From NCBI GenBank assembly GCA_947500385.1, contig CANMSA010000002.1:186001-250000 (forward strand): a DNA stretch of 64,000 nt, written 5' to 3'. The first letter of the stretch is position 1. Each line of letters opens with the position of its first letter. This document shows, in pieces, positions 44,680-53,850 of the stretch. The notes beneath the pieces are model-generated. The model saw only the letters and a program-made list of their open reading frames with translations, was not told the DNA's origin and did not search any database. Both the position numbers and the translations under genes were made by a program. This DNA comes from an uncultured Flavobacteriaceae bacterium (GTDB taxonomy: Bacteria; Bacteroidota; Bacteroidia; Flavobacteriales; Flavobacteriaceae).

Positions 44680-45273
44680 ATGGAGCGTAACGAACTGTAT
44701 CCTGTGTTTTTAAAAGTGTCCCAACTGAATGTACTGATTGTGGGTGGGGGCAATGTAGCCTTGGAAAAACTTACATTTTTGCTAAAATCGAGTCCAAATG
44801 CCAAAGTAGAGATGGTTTCTTTAATGTTTCGGGAAGAGACAATCGCCCTTGCGGAAAAATTTGGCATTAAAATGCATATCGATGCTTACAAGGCCGATTA
44901 TTTGGAAGGAAAGCATATGGTAGTCGCCACAACCGACAATGTTCCCGTGAACGAACAGGTGTATCATGATTGTAGGGCGCGTACCATTTTGGTGAATGTG
45001 GCGGACAACCCTCCGTTCTGTGACTTTTATATGGGAGGAATCGTCACCAAAGGAAATGTAAAAGTAGCTATTTCCACCAACGGGAAATCGCCGACTACCG
45101 CAAAACGATTGCGGCAGTTTTTTGAAGATGTAATTCCCGATAACATCGATGATTTGGTACAGAATTTGAACGAGTTCAGAAAAACGATCAAAGGAGATTT
45201 TGAAGAAAAAGTAGAGACCTTGAACGAGTTTACAAAAGGGTTGGTACAAAAGAAAGAGCAAGATGAAAATTAG
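44680..45273 (+). CDS. Precorrin-2 dehydrogenase/sirohydrochlorin ferrochelatase (siroheme synthase)
   Basis: A 197-residue Met8p/CysG N-terminal-type enzyme. It oxidises precorrin-2 with NAD (VLIVGGGNVALEKL nucleotide motif) and inserts iron to make siroheme; the typical ATTDNVPVNEQV, NVADNPPFCDFYMGGIV and AISTNGKSPTTAKRLRQ segments are present. The methyltransferase half of CysG is supplied separately by CobA at 38314. The gene begins immediately after the kinase stop (no gap), pointing to translational coupling within the nitrite reductase operon. Confidence 0.94.
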   Translation: MERNELYPVFLKVSQLNVLIVGGGNVALEKLTFLLKSSPNAKVEMVSLMFREETIALAEKFGIKMHIDAYKADYLEGKHMVVATTDNVPVNEQVYHDCRARTILVNVADNPPFCDFYMGGIVTKGNVKVAISTNGKSPTTAKRLRQFFEDVIPDNIDDLVQNLNEFRKTIKGDFEEKVETLNEFTKGLVQKKEQDEN

Positions 45274-45625
45274 AATAAAAGGAAATTCGGTGCGCTATAG
45301 GCTTACAAAAAGTGAGGTGCAAACCTTCTGTGAAACAGGATTCTTTAAGGAAACAACGGCATTTGGGGATCGGACATTCACCTATGCGATCGCAACCAGT
45401 GCGGGCGGGGAATTAATGAAGGCCATTTTCGAAGACTCGGGAATAACGCTCTTTCTGGATGAGGCGGCTTGCAAGGGTTGGGCCAATAGTGCGCAAGTTG
45501 GTTTTCGGCATACCATGCCATTGGACGATGGGAAGGAACTGGCCCTCTTGTTAGAGAAGGATTTTGTTTGTATGGATGAAACCATCGAAGACCAATCGGA
45601 TAATTATCCAAACCCACGTGCTTGA
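45263..45625 (+). CDS. Small conserved protein, DUF7009-like
   Basis: A 120-residue protein opening MKIRIKGNSVRYRLTKSEV, a pattern I associate with a conserved Bacteroidota family (DUF7009). It overlaps the siroheme synthase gene by 11 bp, so it belongs to the same operon. It is beta-rich with no catalytic motif seen. The function is unknown; its position suggests some link with siroheme or nitrite reduction, but the family may simply be a frequent passenger. Confidence 0.78.
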   Translation: MKIRIKGNSVRYRLTKSEVQTFCETGFFKETTAFGDRTFTYAIATSAGGELMKAIFEDSGITLFLDEAACKGWANSAQVGFRHTMPLDDGKELALLLEKDFVCMDETIEDQSDNYPNPRA

Positions 45626-45846
45626 GGTTGTTTATGGGAAAACCCGTATGCCAAATCATACCTTGAGGAGTTGGGATTATCGCAAATGTTTCGATAGAAA
45701 AGGAAAAAGCACTGGTTCAGGCGTGGCCTTTAGCGGTCGGCCGGCATGAAAAGGCATTGTATTGGCAACGGAAAAAGACGATTCTAATCTAACGATATTC
45801 CGGACAAACCTTCAAAAGGCAAAGCTTTCCAAATAGGAGCACAGAT
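45626..45846. other. Non-coding stretch after the nitrite reductase operon
   Basis: Short open frames exist here but none has a recognisable product. The region ends at the terminator at 45847. Confidence 0.4.
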
Positions 45847-45880
45847 AAAAGGGCTTGCACCAACGGTGACAAGCCCTTTT
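45847..45880. terminator. Bidirectional intrinsic terminator
   Basis: A perfect 11-bp stem (AAAAGGGCTTG and CAAGCCCTTTT) with a 12-nt loop, ending in T4 on one strand and, by symmetry, on the other. It lies between the convergent nirB operon and the susD gene and can stop both. Just beyond it the 10-mer ACTAACTCAA/ACTAACTCGA is repeated in tandem (about 45883-45902). Confidence 0.85.
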
Positions 45881-45917
45881 GGACTAACTCAAACTAACTC
45901 GAAATACACTATTGTTT

Positions 45918-47249
45918 TTAGTCTTCGGGATATCCGGGGTTTTGGGTCAAGTTATCCGACACTTGTAGCTCACTTCTTGGAATGGGCAGTACCCGTCTGA
46001 ATGCTTCCAACGCAAGAACGGTTTCGGCCCTACCGGTCCGCACCAAATCGAAAAATCGATGTCCCTCGAAATTCAGTTCCGCTCTGCGTTCGTATAGCAA
46101 AGCATCCAAATAGGCATCGGTATCGGCAAAAGCTCCTAAATCTCCAAGCCCTGCCCTGTTGCGAATGGTATTCAGGTCGGCGGTGCCTGCGTCCGGGTCG
46201 TTGTTTGCGAATACGGCTGCTTCCGAACGGATCAGATATACTTCTGCCAAGCGAATGACCTTTGCATTGTTGGCATTGGTATTGTCTGGATACTTGGCTG
46301 TACGATCACGCCCTCGGGCTTCTGTAAAAAGGGTACTTCTTGCATCGCCATCCTCGAAAAATGCCAACACATCGGGGTCTGCATTGTATTCATCTCTCCG
46401 AATGGTAAAGGTGTTATACGAACTTTGGTCCTGTTCATTGAATACCACCTCAAAAATCGATTCGGAAGAAGGGTCTGTCGTATCATACACATTGTTTAGA
46501 TCTGCTTCCAGTGCATAGCCGCCCTCATTGATAACGCGGTCTGCATCTGCAAAGGCCGCCGCATAGTTTTTACGATATAGATTTACACGGGCCCGCAGAC
46601 TCAAGGCAGCGAAAAAGTTCATTCGACCGGCATCGGCACTTCCATCCGATAGGCTTACCGCTGTGTCAAGATCCTGTAGTATTTGATCATAGGTTTGTGC
46701 CACCGTGCTTCTGGCCAAATCCGGAATTTGGTTAAAGTCGTTATCGGGAATCAAATCTACTAGCAGCGGGAGCCCAAATTGGGAACTGTCATCATAATAC
46801 TCCCCAAAAATGCGAAGCAGATCAAAATACGCCAATGCGCGTATCGCATAGGCTTCCGCTAATACGGCATCTTTATCCAAATTGGCATCATCAACGGCAT
46901 CTACGCCGCTAATCAATAAATTGGCGGTATTGATAACAATGTAAATATCGGGCCAACAGTTTCCGATCCAAAGATTGGTAATGGGTACTGCTTTCTGATC
47001 CAGTTCCAATTGCGAATCAAAAAAGCCTTCGAATACCGAGTTATCGGCCAACAGGTCCGGATTCAACGTATATTGCAATCCATAATAATCTTGGTCTTGC
47101 ATGAGTGAATAAGCGCCCAACAATACCCCTTGTACAGAGGTGGCATCTACCAAGGCCCCATCGGTGTTCAGGGAGGTCTGTGGTTCGGGCTCTAGAACGT
47201 CGCATGATACTATCAACAAACAGGCGAGTAGTAATTTTAAATTTTTCAT
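45918..47249 (-). CDS. SusD/RagB family nutrient-binding lipoprotein
   Basis: A 443-residue lipoprotein (LLIVSC lipobox) with the SusD pattern: N-terminal DVLEPEPQT, TPR-like helices (AYAIRALAYFDLLRIFGEYY) and the C-terminal ELNFEGHRFFDLVRTGRAE and NPGYPED ending. It caps the SusC barrel on the outer surface and captures the substrate. The gene is 12 bp after susC. There are no glycoside hydrolases beside it; instead amine and amino-acid catabolic genes and an Lrp regulator adjoin, so the cargo may be a peptide or nitrogenous compound rather than a glycan. Confidence 0.94.
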   Translation of the reverse strand: MKNLKLLLACLLIVSCDVLEPEPQTSLNTDGALVDATSVQGVLLGAYSLMQDQDYYGLQYTLNPDLLADNSVFEGFFDSQLELDQKAVPITNLWIGNCWPDIYIVINTANLLISGVDAVDDANLDKDAVLAEAYAIRALAYFDLLRIFGEYYDDSSQFGLPLLVDLIPDNDFNQIPDLARSTVAQTYDQILQDLDTAVSLSDGSADAGRMNFFAALSLRARVNLYRKNYAAAFADADRVINEGGYALEADLNNVYDTTDPSSESIFEVVFNEQDQSSYNTFTIRRDEYNADPDVLAFFEDGDARSTLFTEARGRDRTAKYPDNTNANNAKVIRLAEVYLIRSEAAVFANNDPDAGTADLNTIRNRAGLGDLGAFADTDAYLDALLYERRAELNFEGHRFFDLVRTGRAETVLALEAFRRVLPIPRSELQVSDNLTQNPGYPED

Positions 47250-47261
47250 GATATCTATTTT

Positions 47262-50200
47262 TTAAAGTCCGATGTTAATTCCAAGTGCAAAACTCTTCGA
47301 TTGTGGCAGGGTTCCAAAGTCGGATCCTGCTTGTCTGGGATCTCGTGAGTTTTGGCTTACTTCGGGATCCAATCCGGTATAATCGGTAAACGTTAACAAG
47401 TTTTGAGCTTGTACGTAGAAGCGCAGTTTATCGATTCCGACTCGAGAGGTGACCTTATCTGAGAAATTGTAACCAATATTGAGGGTTTTAAGGCGAAGGA
47501 AAGAACCGTCTTCCAACCAACGGGTCGAATACTCCCTCCAGTTGAGGTTTTCCAACGAAGCTCTTGGAATATCGGTTATATCTCCCGGTTGTTGCCATCG
47601 ATTGTTGGCAAGCGCATGGTTATTTCCGTCCGGCAAGGGAAAGCCGGTGCCGATGCGGCTCCAACCAAGATTTTCATAGGAGGCCCTACTGTGATTAAAA
47701 ATTTCGTTTCCTACCGAAAACTGGAACAAAAAGCTCAAATCGAATCCTTTAAAGCTAAAACTGTTGTTCCACCCTCCGAAGTAATCGGCCTGTGCATTCC
47801 CAACGATTTGCCGATCACCGGAGTTGATGATTCCATCGTTGTTAAGGTCGTCCCAAATAATATTTCCTGTCTGGGGATCAACCCCGTCCTGGTCGATCAG
47901 GAAGAACGTTCCGATCGGGTTGCCTTCCGCTAATATATGGGAATCTGAAATCACCTGTTCGTCTACGGCCAGTTTCTTGACCTCATTGTCGATGAACGAA
48001 ATATTGAAGGAAGAATTCCATTTCAAGTCGCCCGTTAGAATGGCACCATTAATGGAGAACTCAAATCCCTTGTTTTCCACTTCCCCGATATTGTCTATCA
48101 CGGTTCCGAAACCGGATATGCCGGGAATTACGCGGTTTAGGAGCAGATCATCGGTCTGTTTTAAGAAGTAGTCGGCGGTCATGGTGAGTCTGTTGTTCCA
48201 TAACCCAAGGTCAACACCAACGTTGAATTGGGAGGTATTTTCCCAACTCAGATTTTGATTGCTCAATTGCGTAGGAATCAAAGTAGCTCCCGCTCTGTAG
48301 TTGCCTACGCCGAAAAGGCCACGAGAGGCAAAATTACCGATGCCGTCCTGATTTCCTGTGATACCGTAACTGGCACGGAACTTAAGATCGGACAAGCCAT
48401 CAACCTCTTTCAGAAAGTTCTCTTGACTTACCCTCCAAGCGACCGAACCGGATGGAAAGAAACCAAATCGATTTTCGCTACCAAAACGAGAGGAACCATC
48501 GGCCCTGCCGGTTAGGGTGAATAAGTATTTGTCGGCCAGGCCGTAGTTGGCCCTAAAATAGTAAGAAGCCAATCCCCACTCTGTACCACTTGTAGAAGCA
48601 CTGGTGACTTCCGCAGCGGCCGCCAATTTGGTGAATTGATCACTAGGGAAGCCTTGAGCATTGATACTGCTGAAATTTCTTTTAGAGGCTTGATACGATG
48701 TTCCCAAAACTAAATTTAGATTGTTGTTATCCCCTAGATCCGGGGCGAATGTAAAGTAGTTTTCAGTGATCCAAGTAAAATCCTCCGTACTTCCGTACAC
48801 GCCTAATCCATTGGCATTTGCATTGGAAGATTCCCTGGAAATGATCGGGGTATACGACTCGTCGGTCAGGTTGGTATAATCAATAGAGGTTGCACTTCTA
48901 AAGGACAACCCTTTGAATAGCTGCACATCGGCAAACACGCTGGCAAGACCTCTGGTATTTCTGGTGAACCTGCTGTATTCGTTGGCAATCAACACGGGAT
49001 TGTCCAACATCCACCATCCAAAATAATTAAAGGGATCGGCATAGGTACCATCTTCTTCCCGTACGGGCATCAAAGGGTCTCCCGCAATCGTATTGATGAC
49101 TACCCCGTATAAGGAGTTATCGTTGATGGTTCGGTCCTGAATGGTTCTATTGATAGAGACATTGGCGCCAATTTTCAACCAGTCTTTTACTTGGGTATCG
49201 AGATTGACCCGCCCGCTGATTCTTTCAAAACCAGTGCCTAGTTGTACCCCTTCCTGATTAAAATAGGCCAAGGAGGTATAGTACTGTGTACGCTCGTTTC
49301 CTCCTGAGATCGAAACGTCATGGCTTTGAATGGCCGCCGTCCTGAAGATTTCACCATACCAATCGGTATTTCGAAGTTCGGGGTCGTTGGGGTCAAATCC
49401 CCAGAGGTCCGAAACATAGTTCTCGGCATAGCTGGTACCCAGGTCCCGATTGTCTTGTGCGGCCGCGTCGTTCATCAGCTCTAATTGTTCTCTTGAGCTG
49501 AGCATATCGATTGTATTGGTAACATTTTGAAATCCGTAATAAGAGTTTATTTCCACTTTTGGATCGCCGGTCTTCCCTCTTTTTGTAGTTATCAATACTA
49601 CCCCGTTGGCACCCCTAGAACCGTAAATCGCGGTAGCAGAGGCATCTTTCAATATTTCAATCGATTCGATATCGGATGGATTTATATCGGCAATGGAGTT
49701 GGTTCGTTGCCCACCACTAAAAAGGTCCGATAGGTCTTCCGGTATCATTGGGATACCATCAATAACGTATAAGGGTTCACTGCTTGCGGTCAACGATGAA
49801 TTTCCCCGTATTTGTATGGTCATCCCGGCCCCCGGTGTTCCTGAGGGAGAGCTTACAAAAGCACCGGCCGCACGCCCTTGTAAGGCATTGTCGACACTAG
49901 CTACGGGCAGACGGGCAATTTCACTACCCTTTACACTGGCCACCGACCCGGTGAGGTCACGCTTCTTTTGGCTACCGTATCCCACAACGACTACTTCTTC
50001 AAGTGCCTGGGCATCTGCTTCCATTTTAACATTGACGGTCTGGGAGGCCCCAACGGTTACTTCTACCGTCTTCTGCCCCAAATAGGAGAAAATAAGGGCA
50101 TCTCCGTTGTTGGCATTGATGGTATAGTTACCATCAAAATCGGTTTGTGTCCCTACCGTAGTTCCTTTAACGACCACATTCACTCCCGGAAGGGGCAAGT

Positions 50201-50303
50201 TGTCGTTATCGGTCACGGTACCGGACACCTGTTGTGCATAACCTACTGCCGTAAACAACAGCAGTAGGGCATACATGAGAATTTTGGTTGGTAATTTTAG
50301 CAT
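47262..50303 (-). CDS. SusC/RagA family TonB-dependent outer-membrane transporter
   Basis: A 1,013-residue receptor: signal peptide (about 1-23), CarboxypepD_reg-like domain (VSGTVTDNDNLPLPGVNVVV), TonB box EEVVVVGYG, plug domain with LQGRAAGAFV, and IEILKDASATAIYGSRGANG, followed by the beta barrel ending with FALGINIGL. It imports substrates of up to a few kDa using the proton motive force. Paired with SusD 12 bp downstream and preceded by an Lrp/AsnC regulator gene on the same strand (80 bp). Specificity is not readable from sequence. Confidence 0.95.
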   Translation of the reverse strand: MLKLPTKILMYALLLLFTAVGYAQQVSGTVTDNDNLPLPGVNVVVKGTTVGTQTDFDGNYTINANNGDALIFSYLGQKTVEVTVGASQTVNVKMEADAQALEEVVVVGYGSQKKRDLTGSVASVKGSEIARLPVASVDNALQGRAAGAFVSSPSGTPGAGMTIQIRGNSSLTASSEPLYVIDGIPMIPEDLSDLFSGGQRTNSIADINPSDIESIEILKDASATAIYGSRGANGVVLITTKRGKTGDPKVEINSYYGFQNVTNTIDMLSSREQLELMNDAAAQDNRDLGTSYAENYVSDLWGFDPNDPELRNTDWYGEIFRTAAIQSHDVSISGGNERTQYYTSLAYFNQEGVQLGTGFERISGRVNLDTQVKDWLKIGANVSINRTIQDRTINDNSLYGVVINTIAGDPLMPVREEDGTYADPFNYFGWWMLDNPVLIANEYSRFTRNTRGLASVFADVQLFKGLSFRSATSIDYTNLTDESYTPIISRESSNANANGLGVYGSTEDFTWITENYFTFAPDLGDNNNLNLVLGTSYQASKRNFSSINAQGFPSDQFTKLAAAAEVTSASTSGTEWGLASYYFRANYGLADKYLFTLTGRADGSSRFGSENRFGFFPSGSVAWRVSQENFLKEVDGLSDLKFRASYGITGNQDGIGNFASRGLFGVGNYRAGATLIPTQLSNQNLSWENTSQFNVGVDLGLWNNRLTMTADYFLKQTDDLLLNRVIPGISGFGTVIDNIGEVENKGFEFSINGAILTGDLKWNSSFNISFIDNEVKKLAVDEQVISDSHILAEGNPIGTFFLIDQDGVDPQTGNIIWDDLNNDGIINSGDRQIVGNAQADYFGGWNNSFSFKGFDLSFLFQFSVGNEIFNHSRASYENLGWSRIGTGFPLPDGNNHALANNRWQQPGDITDIPRASLENLNWREYSTRWLEDGSFLRLKTLNIGYNFSDKVTSRVGIDKLRFYVQAQNLLTFTDYTGLDPEVSQNSRDPRQAGSDFGTLPQSKSFALGINIGL

Positions 50304-50383
50304 AGCACTGTAATTAAGAGTTAATAACTAATTTTAAATTTTTGTTAGAACGTCCATGGTGGTATGACCGGACTACTGAGGAG

Positions 50384-50875
50384 CTACCCCAGCTCATCTT
50401 CGATTATTTTTTGTTCTTGTTTTAAGTTGCTTACATCGTGTGAAGCCCATTTATATACGCTATAGTATATAGTGGAGCTTGTGTTTTTTACTCCATTGAT
50501 CGTGAAGATTTTTTTGCGCATCACTTCAAGTAAATGACTGTTGTTTCTACAGATAAGGTTGATCTCTACATCGGTAGGGCCAGAAGTAAGTGCCAAAAAA
50601 GAGACTTCCTCAACTTTGGAAAGCTCCTCGACCACATTATCCAACAAGCTCGAAGGACTTACCTCCAGTGTTACACGGTTATACGCATTGTAGCCGGTTT
50701 TGGTAGGATCTACCCATCCTAAAATATGAAGTAGGCCATCTTCAACCAGTTTGTTGTAGCGATTGCTCACGGTTGAAACGGATACTCCCAGTTTGGAGGC
50801 AACTTCTGTAAAAGACATTCTACCATCTTTTTTTAATAGATCTACCAGTTTGTGGTCAAAATCGTTTAGAGACAT
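50384..50875 (-). CDS. Lrp/AsnC family transcriptional regulator
   Basis: A 163-residue protein from the ATG at 50875 (MSLNDFDHKLVDLLKKDGR). N-terminal helix-turn-helix (about 5-55: MSFTEVASKLGVSVSTVSNR) and a C-terminal RAM-like ligand domain (about 65-145: VSPSSLLDNVVEELSKV, LALTSGPTDVEINLIC). Family members sense amino acids or related amines and control catabolic and uptake genes. It sits between an aminotransferase operon and susCD on the same strand, so it probably controls both. An inverted repeat 65 bp upstream is a candidate autoregulatory site. Confidence 0.93.
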   Translation of the reverse strand: MSLNDFDHKLVDLLKKDGRMSFTEVASKLGVSVSTVSNRYNKLVEDGLLHILGWVDPTKTGYNAYNRVTLEVSPSSLLDNVVEELSKVEEVSFLALTSGPTDVEINLICRNNSHLLEVMRKKIFTINGVKNTSSTIYYSVYKWASHDVSNLKQEQKIIEDELG

Positions 50876-50939
50876 AGTGTTTTGTAAAAATTTTGGTTTG
50901 AAGCTCAATAAATGAATAAATTTGTTAAATACAATTATT

Positions 50940-50970
50940 AAATCGAATAATTTTTACATTAATTCGATTT
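50940..50970. promoter_or_regulatory. Inverted repeat upstream of the Lrp/AsnC gene
   Basis: AAATCGAAT at 50940-50948 and ATTCGATTT at 50962-50970 form perfect 9-bp arms with a 13-bp AT-only spacer, about 65 bp before the lrp start. Arm spacing of about two helical turns suits an Lrp dimer or octamer site. Binding is inferred. Confidence 0.5.
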
Positions 50971-51076
50971 TATTAAAAAAATTACAATTTTACTAGCAAT
51001 TCTTTATTTTGAGAAGTGAAATTTTTGGAAGTTCACTTTTTTCTTGAATGGAGAGTCGTTTCTATAGGAGCACTTG

Positions 51077-52339
51077 TTAAGCATCAATACCCTTCAATGC
51101 CCCTTCGAAAATGGACAAGGCATGCTGTAATTGCTCTTCGGAAACGACCAAGGGAGGAATAAAGCGAACTACATTTTTGTAGGTTCCACAGCTAAGTAGC
51201 AACAAGCGCTGCTCCAAACACTTGGTCAGTACTTTTTGGGTCGTGGTGGAATCCAAAAATTCTACCCCGATCATTAAACCAGTGCCTCGAACATCCGTAA
51301 TCTTAGGGTAGTTCGTTTGGAGCTTTTTCAATGCTTGGAGGAGATAATCCCCCTGTTTTTTCGCCTTTTCTACCAGGCCTTCTTCTTGGATGGTTTCAAT
51401 GGTGGCAATTGCCGCCGCCGCGGCTATAAGACTACCGCCGCCATAGGTACCACCATGGGTGCCGGGCTTCCAACGACTCATTAAGGTCTCTGAGGCTGCG
51501 ATGGCGGAAATGGGCAGGCCACTTCCTAAACCTTTGGCCATTACCAGTATATCGGGCTTTATTTGTGCTTGCTCAAAACAGAAAAACGTACCTGTTCTTC
51601 CAAAACCACTTTGTACTTCATCGATGATCAATAGGATGCCATGTTCATCGCATAATGTTCGAAGCTGCTTCAAAAAGGAAATTGGTGCGGGTACGTACCC
51701 ACCTTCTCCCAACACGGGTTCTATAATAATCGCTGCGGTTTCGTGTGGCGCTGTTTGCCCTTGTAACAAATAATCTAATTGTTTCAAGCAAAAATCAACT
51801 GTTTGCGCTTCTTCCCAACCGTAGAAATGGCTGTGGGGAAAGGGCGCAACAAAGATACCCGTGGGTAGTGGTTGAAACCCCTCCCGGTAGATGGTTTTTG
51901 AGGTGGTCATAGCCATGGTCAAATGTGTTCTTCCGTGAAAGCTTCCTTGAAAAACAATTACGTTGGTTCTTCCGGTAGCTGCTTTTGCCAATTTGATACT
52001 GGCTTCGGTGGCTTCTGCCCCGCTATTGGAAAAGAAGAACCGGTTTAAATGTTCCGGGGTAACATTGTTGAGCTTTTCCGCTAAACGAACGGTGGGTTGT
52101 GGAATAACACAATTCATCTGGGCAAAGAGTAGATTTTGTGCCTGTTCCTGAATCGCTTTTACCACTTTTGGATGGCAGTGCCCCGTATTAATGACCCCAA
52201 TGCCCGAAGTAAAGTCAATATATTCCTGATTCTCGGAATCATACAGGTAAATTCCTTTTCCGCGCACGGGTTGTATTTGTGTCAAGTGGGTCCATACACT
52301 GGAAAGTAATTCAATCGTATGCGCTGCCAGCTCTTTCAT
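51077..52339 (-). CDS. Class III aminotransferase, 4-aminobutyrate aminotransferase-like
   Basis: From the ATG at 52339 (10 bp after the aldehyde dehydrogenase stop) the protein has 420 residues, the usual size; a longer upstream frame overlaps the preceding gene and is rejected. PLP-enzyme motifs: TSGIGVINTGHCHPKVV, SNSGAEATEASIKLA, FQGSFHGRT, the aspartate in LLIIDEVQSGFGRTG and the Schiff-base Lys in MAKGLGSGLPISA. It fits GabT-like enzymes turning GABA into succinate semialdehyde. As last gene of the carbamoylase-ALDH-aminotransferase operon it would finish amine breakdown. Ornithine-type activity is an alternative. Confidence 0.88.
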   Translation of the reverse strand: MKELAAHTIELLSSVWTHLTQIQPVRGKGIYLYDSENQEYIDFTSGIGVINTGHCHPKVVKAIQEQAQNLLFAQMNCVIPQPTVRLAEKLNNVTPEHLNRFFFSNSGAEATEASIKLAKAATGRTNVIVFQGSFHGRTHLTMAMTTSKTIYREGFQPLPTGIFVAPFPHSHFYGWEEAQTVDFCLKQLDYLLQGQTAPHETAAIIIEPVLGEGGYVPAPISFLKQLRTLCDEHGILLIIDEVQSGFGRTGTFFCFEQAQIKPDILVMAKGLGSGLPISAIAASETLMSRWKPGTHGGTYGGGSLIAAAAAIATIETIQEEGLVEKAKKQGDYLLQALKKLQTNYPKITDVRGTGLMIGVEFLDSTTTQKVLTKCLEQRLLLLSCGTYKNVVRFIPPLVVSEEQLQHALSIFEGALKGIDA

Positions 52340-52349
52340 TTCGTCTTTT

Positions 52350-53840
52350 TTAATAGTTGAACCAAACGGCCTTTTCTTTTGTATAGAGTTCCAACGCGCT
52401 CTCGCCCATTTCTTTGCCGATACCACTTTGTTTAAAACCTCCGAAGGGCACGGAGGGATCGAACTGATCATACCCATTGATCCAAACGGTCCCAGCATCC
52501 ATCCGGTCGGCAAATCGAAGTGCTTTTCCGCTATCTTTGGTCCATACCGCGGCCGCGAGGCCATAATTGGAATCGTTCGCCCGGGCTACTACCTCATCAA
52601 AGTCTTCAAAAGCCGACACCACGACGACAGGGCCAAAGATTTCTTCTTGTACTATTGTTAGTCGGTCGTTGTCATGGCTGAAAATGGTGGGTTCAAGAAA
52701 GTAACCATCATGCAGGTGGGCTGCCGCACAACGTGTACCACCAAGTATAATTTCACCCCCTTCTTTTTGTCCCGCCGCTATGGAATGCTGTACCCTATTC
52801 ATTTGTTGTTGACTGATCAAAGGGCCCAGGTCGGGGTTCGCCAAGCCTGAATCTATGCTTAGTTTTTTGGTGTTTTCAAGCAGGGTGTCCACGACTTGTT
52901 GATAGGCTTTTTTTTCGATGTAAATTCGCGAGCCCAAAGTGCATTCTTGCCCTGAGTTGTAAAAGCTACTCCAATGGAGGGCTTGTAGCACCTTGTTCAT
53001 AGGGGCGTCGGCAAAAATAACATTGGGAGATTTGCCTCCCAGTTCCAAGGAAACACTTTTAAGGTTGCTTTGTGCCGCCTTTTCCATGATACGTTTGCCT
53101 ACCGCGGTAGAACCGGTAAAACTTATTTTGTGCACGTTTTGATGTGCCACCAAAGCTTCTCCAGTAGGGTGGCCTGGACCGGTAACAATGTTCACTACTC
53201 CTTTGGGAAACCCCGCTTCTGCAATTAAATGACCAAGGTAGAGTGCGGTTAACGAGGTTTGCTCTGCGGGCTTTAGAATACAACAATTACCACATGCCAG
53301 GGCAGGTGCCAGTTTCCACGCGCACATCATTAATGGAAAGTTCCAAGGAATGATCAGGCCAACGACCCCAAGAGGCTCCTTTTTAGTATATACCAATCGG
53401 TCTTGTGATGAGGGAAGGGTACTACCGGCTATTTTGGTGGCCCAGCCGGCATAGTACCGAAAATGATTGATTGTTGATTTTACATCGTATTCGGCCTTGC
53501 CAATGGGTTTGCCATTATCAAGGGTCTCCAGCTCCATGAATACCTGAATATCACGTTCTATAAGATCGGCCAACCGCCAAATCAATATGGATTTATCGGC
53601 TGCCGCGAGTGTTTTCCATGCAGTATCAAAAGCATTTTGAGCGGCGGTAACTGCCCTATCAACATCGGTTTCGTCCGCCAAGGGAATTTCGGTCAGGATA
53701 CTTCCATTCGAGGGGTCTATACTGTCAAAAGTGTTTCCTTTTATAGAAGAGACCCATTCCCCGTCGAGGAACATTTTTTGGGGCGTCTTAAGGAAATCCA
53801 AAGTCTTTTGGTGTAACGAGACGTTCGAAGGGAGTTTCAT
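52350..53840 (-). CDS. NAD(P)-dependent aldehyde dehydrogenase (aminoaldehyde type)
   Basis: A 496-residue ALDH with PWNFPLMM (catalytic Asn), the general-base Glu in LELGGKSPN, and the nucleophilic Cys in NSGQECTLGSR, all intact. It is closest in feel to betaine/aminobutyraldehyde dehydrogenases, and oxidises an aldehyde to the acid in the cytoplasm. Between carbamoylase (10 bp) and aminotransferase (10 bp), it would convert 4-aminobutyraldehyde to GABA, succinate semialdehyde to succinate, or both. The exact substrate is inferred from neighbours only. Confidence 0.92.
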   Translation of the reverse strand: MKLPSNVSLHQKTLDFLKTPQKMFLDGEWVSSIKGNTFDSIDPSNGSILTEIPLADETDVDRAVTAAQNAFDTAWKTLAAADKSILIWRLADLIERDIQVFMELETLDNGKPIGKAEYDVKSTINHFRYYAGWATKIAGSTLPSSQDRLVYTKKEPLGVVGLIIPWNFPLMMCAWKLAPALACGNCCILKPAEQTSLTALYLGHLIAEAGFPKGVVNIVTGPGHPTGEALVAHQNVHKISFTGSTAVGKRIMEKAAQSNLKSVSLELGGKSPNVIFADAPMNKVLQALHWSSFYNSGQECTLGSRIYIEKKAYQQVVDTLLENTKKLSIDSGLANPDLGPLISQQQMNRVQHSIAAGQKEGGEIILGGTRCAAAHLHDGYFLEPTIFSHDNDRLTIVQEEIFGPVVVVSAFEDFDEVVARANDSNYGLAAAVWTKDSGKALRFADRMDAGTVWINGYDQFDPSVPFGGFKQSGIGKEMGESALELYTKEKAVWFNY

Positions 53841-53850
53841 CTTATAAGGG

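Noticed and set aside
45564-45749. Short plus-strand open frame across the end of the DUF7009-like gene
   Set aside because: It overlaps a real gene in another frame and has no recognisable features.
45918-50303. SusCD as a polysaccharide utilisation locus
   Set aside because: No glycoside hydrolase or sugar kinase is adjacent; the amylase at 63644 is 13 kb away behind unrelated genes.
52340-52564. Longer N-terminus for the 51077 aminotransferase
   Set aside because: It overlaps the aldehyde dehydrogenase end, has no family similarity, and the ATG at 52339 gives normal length 10 bp after the upstream stop.
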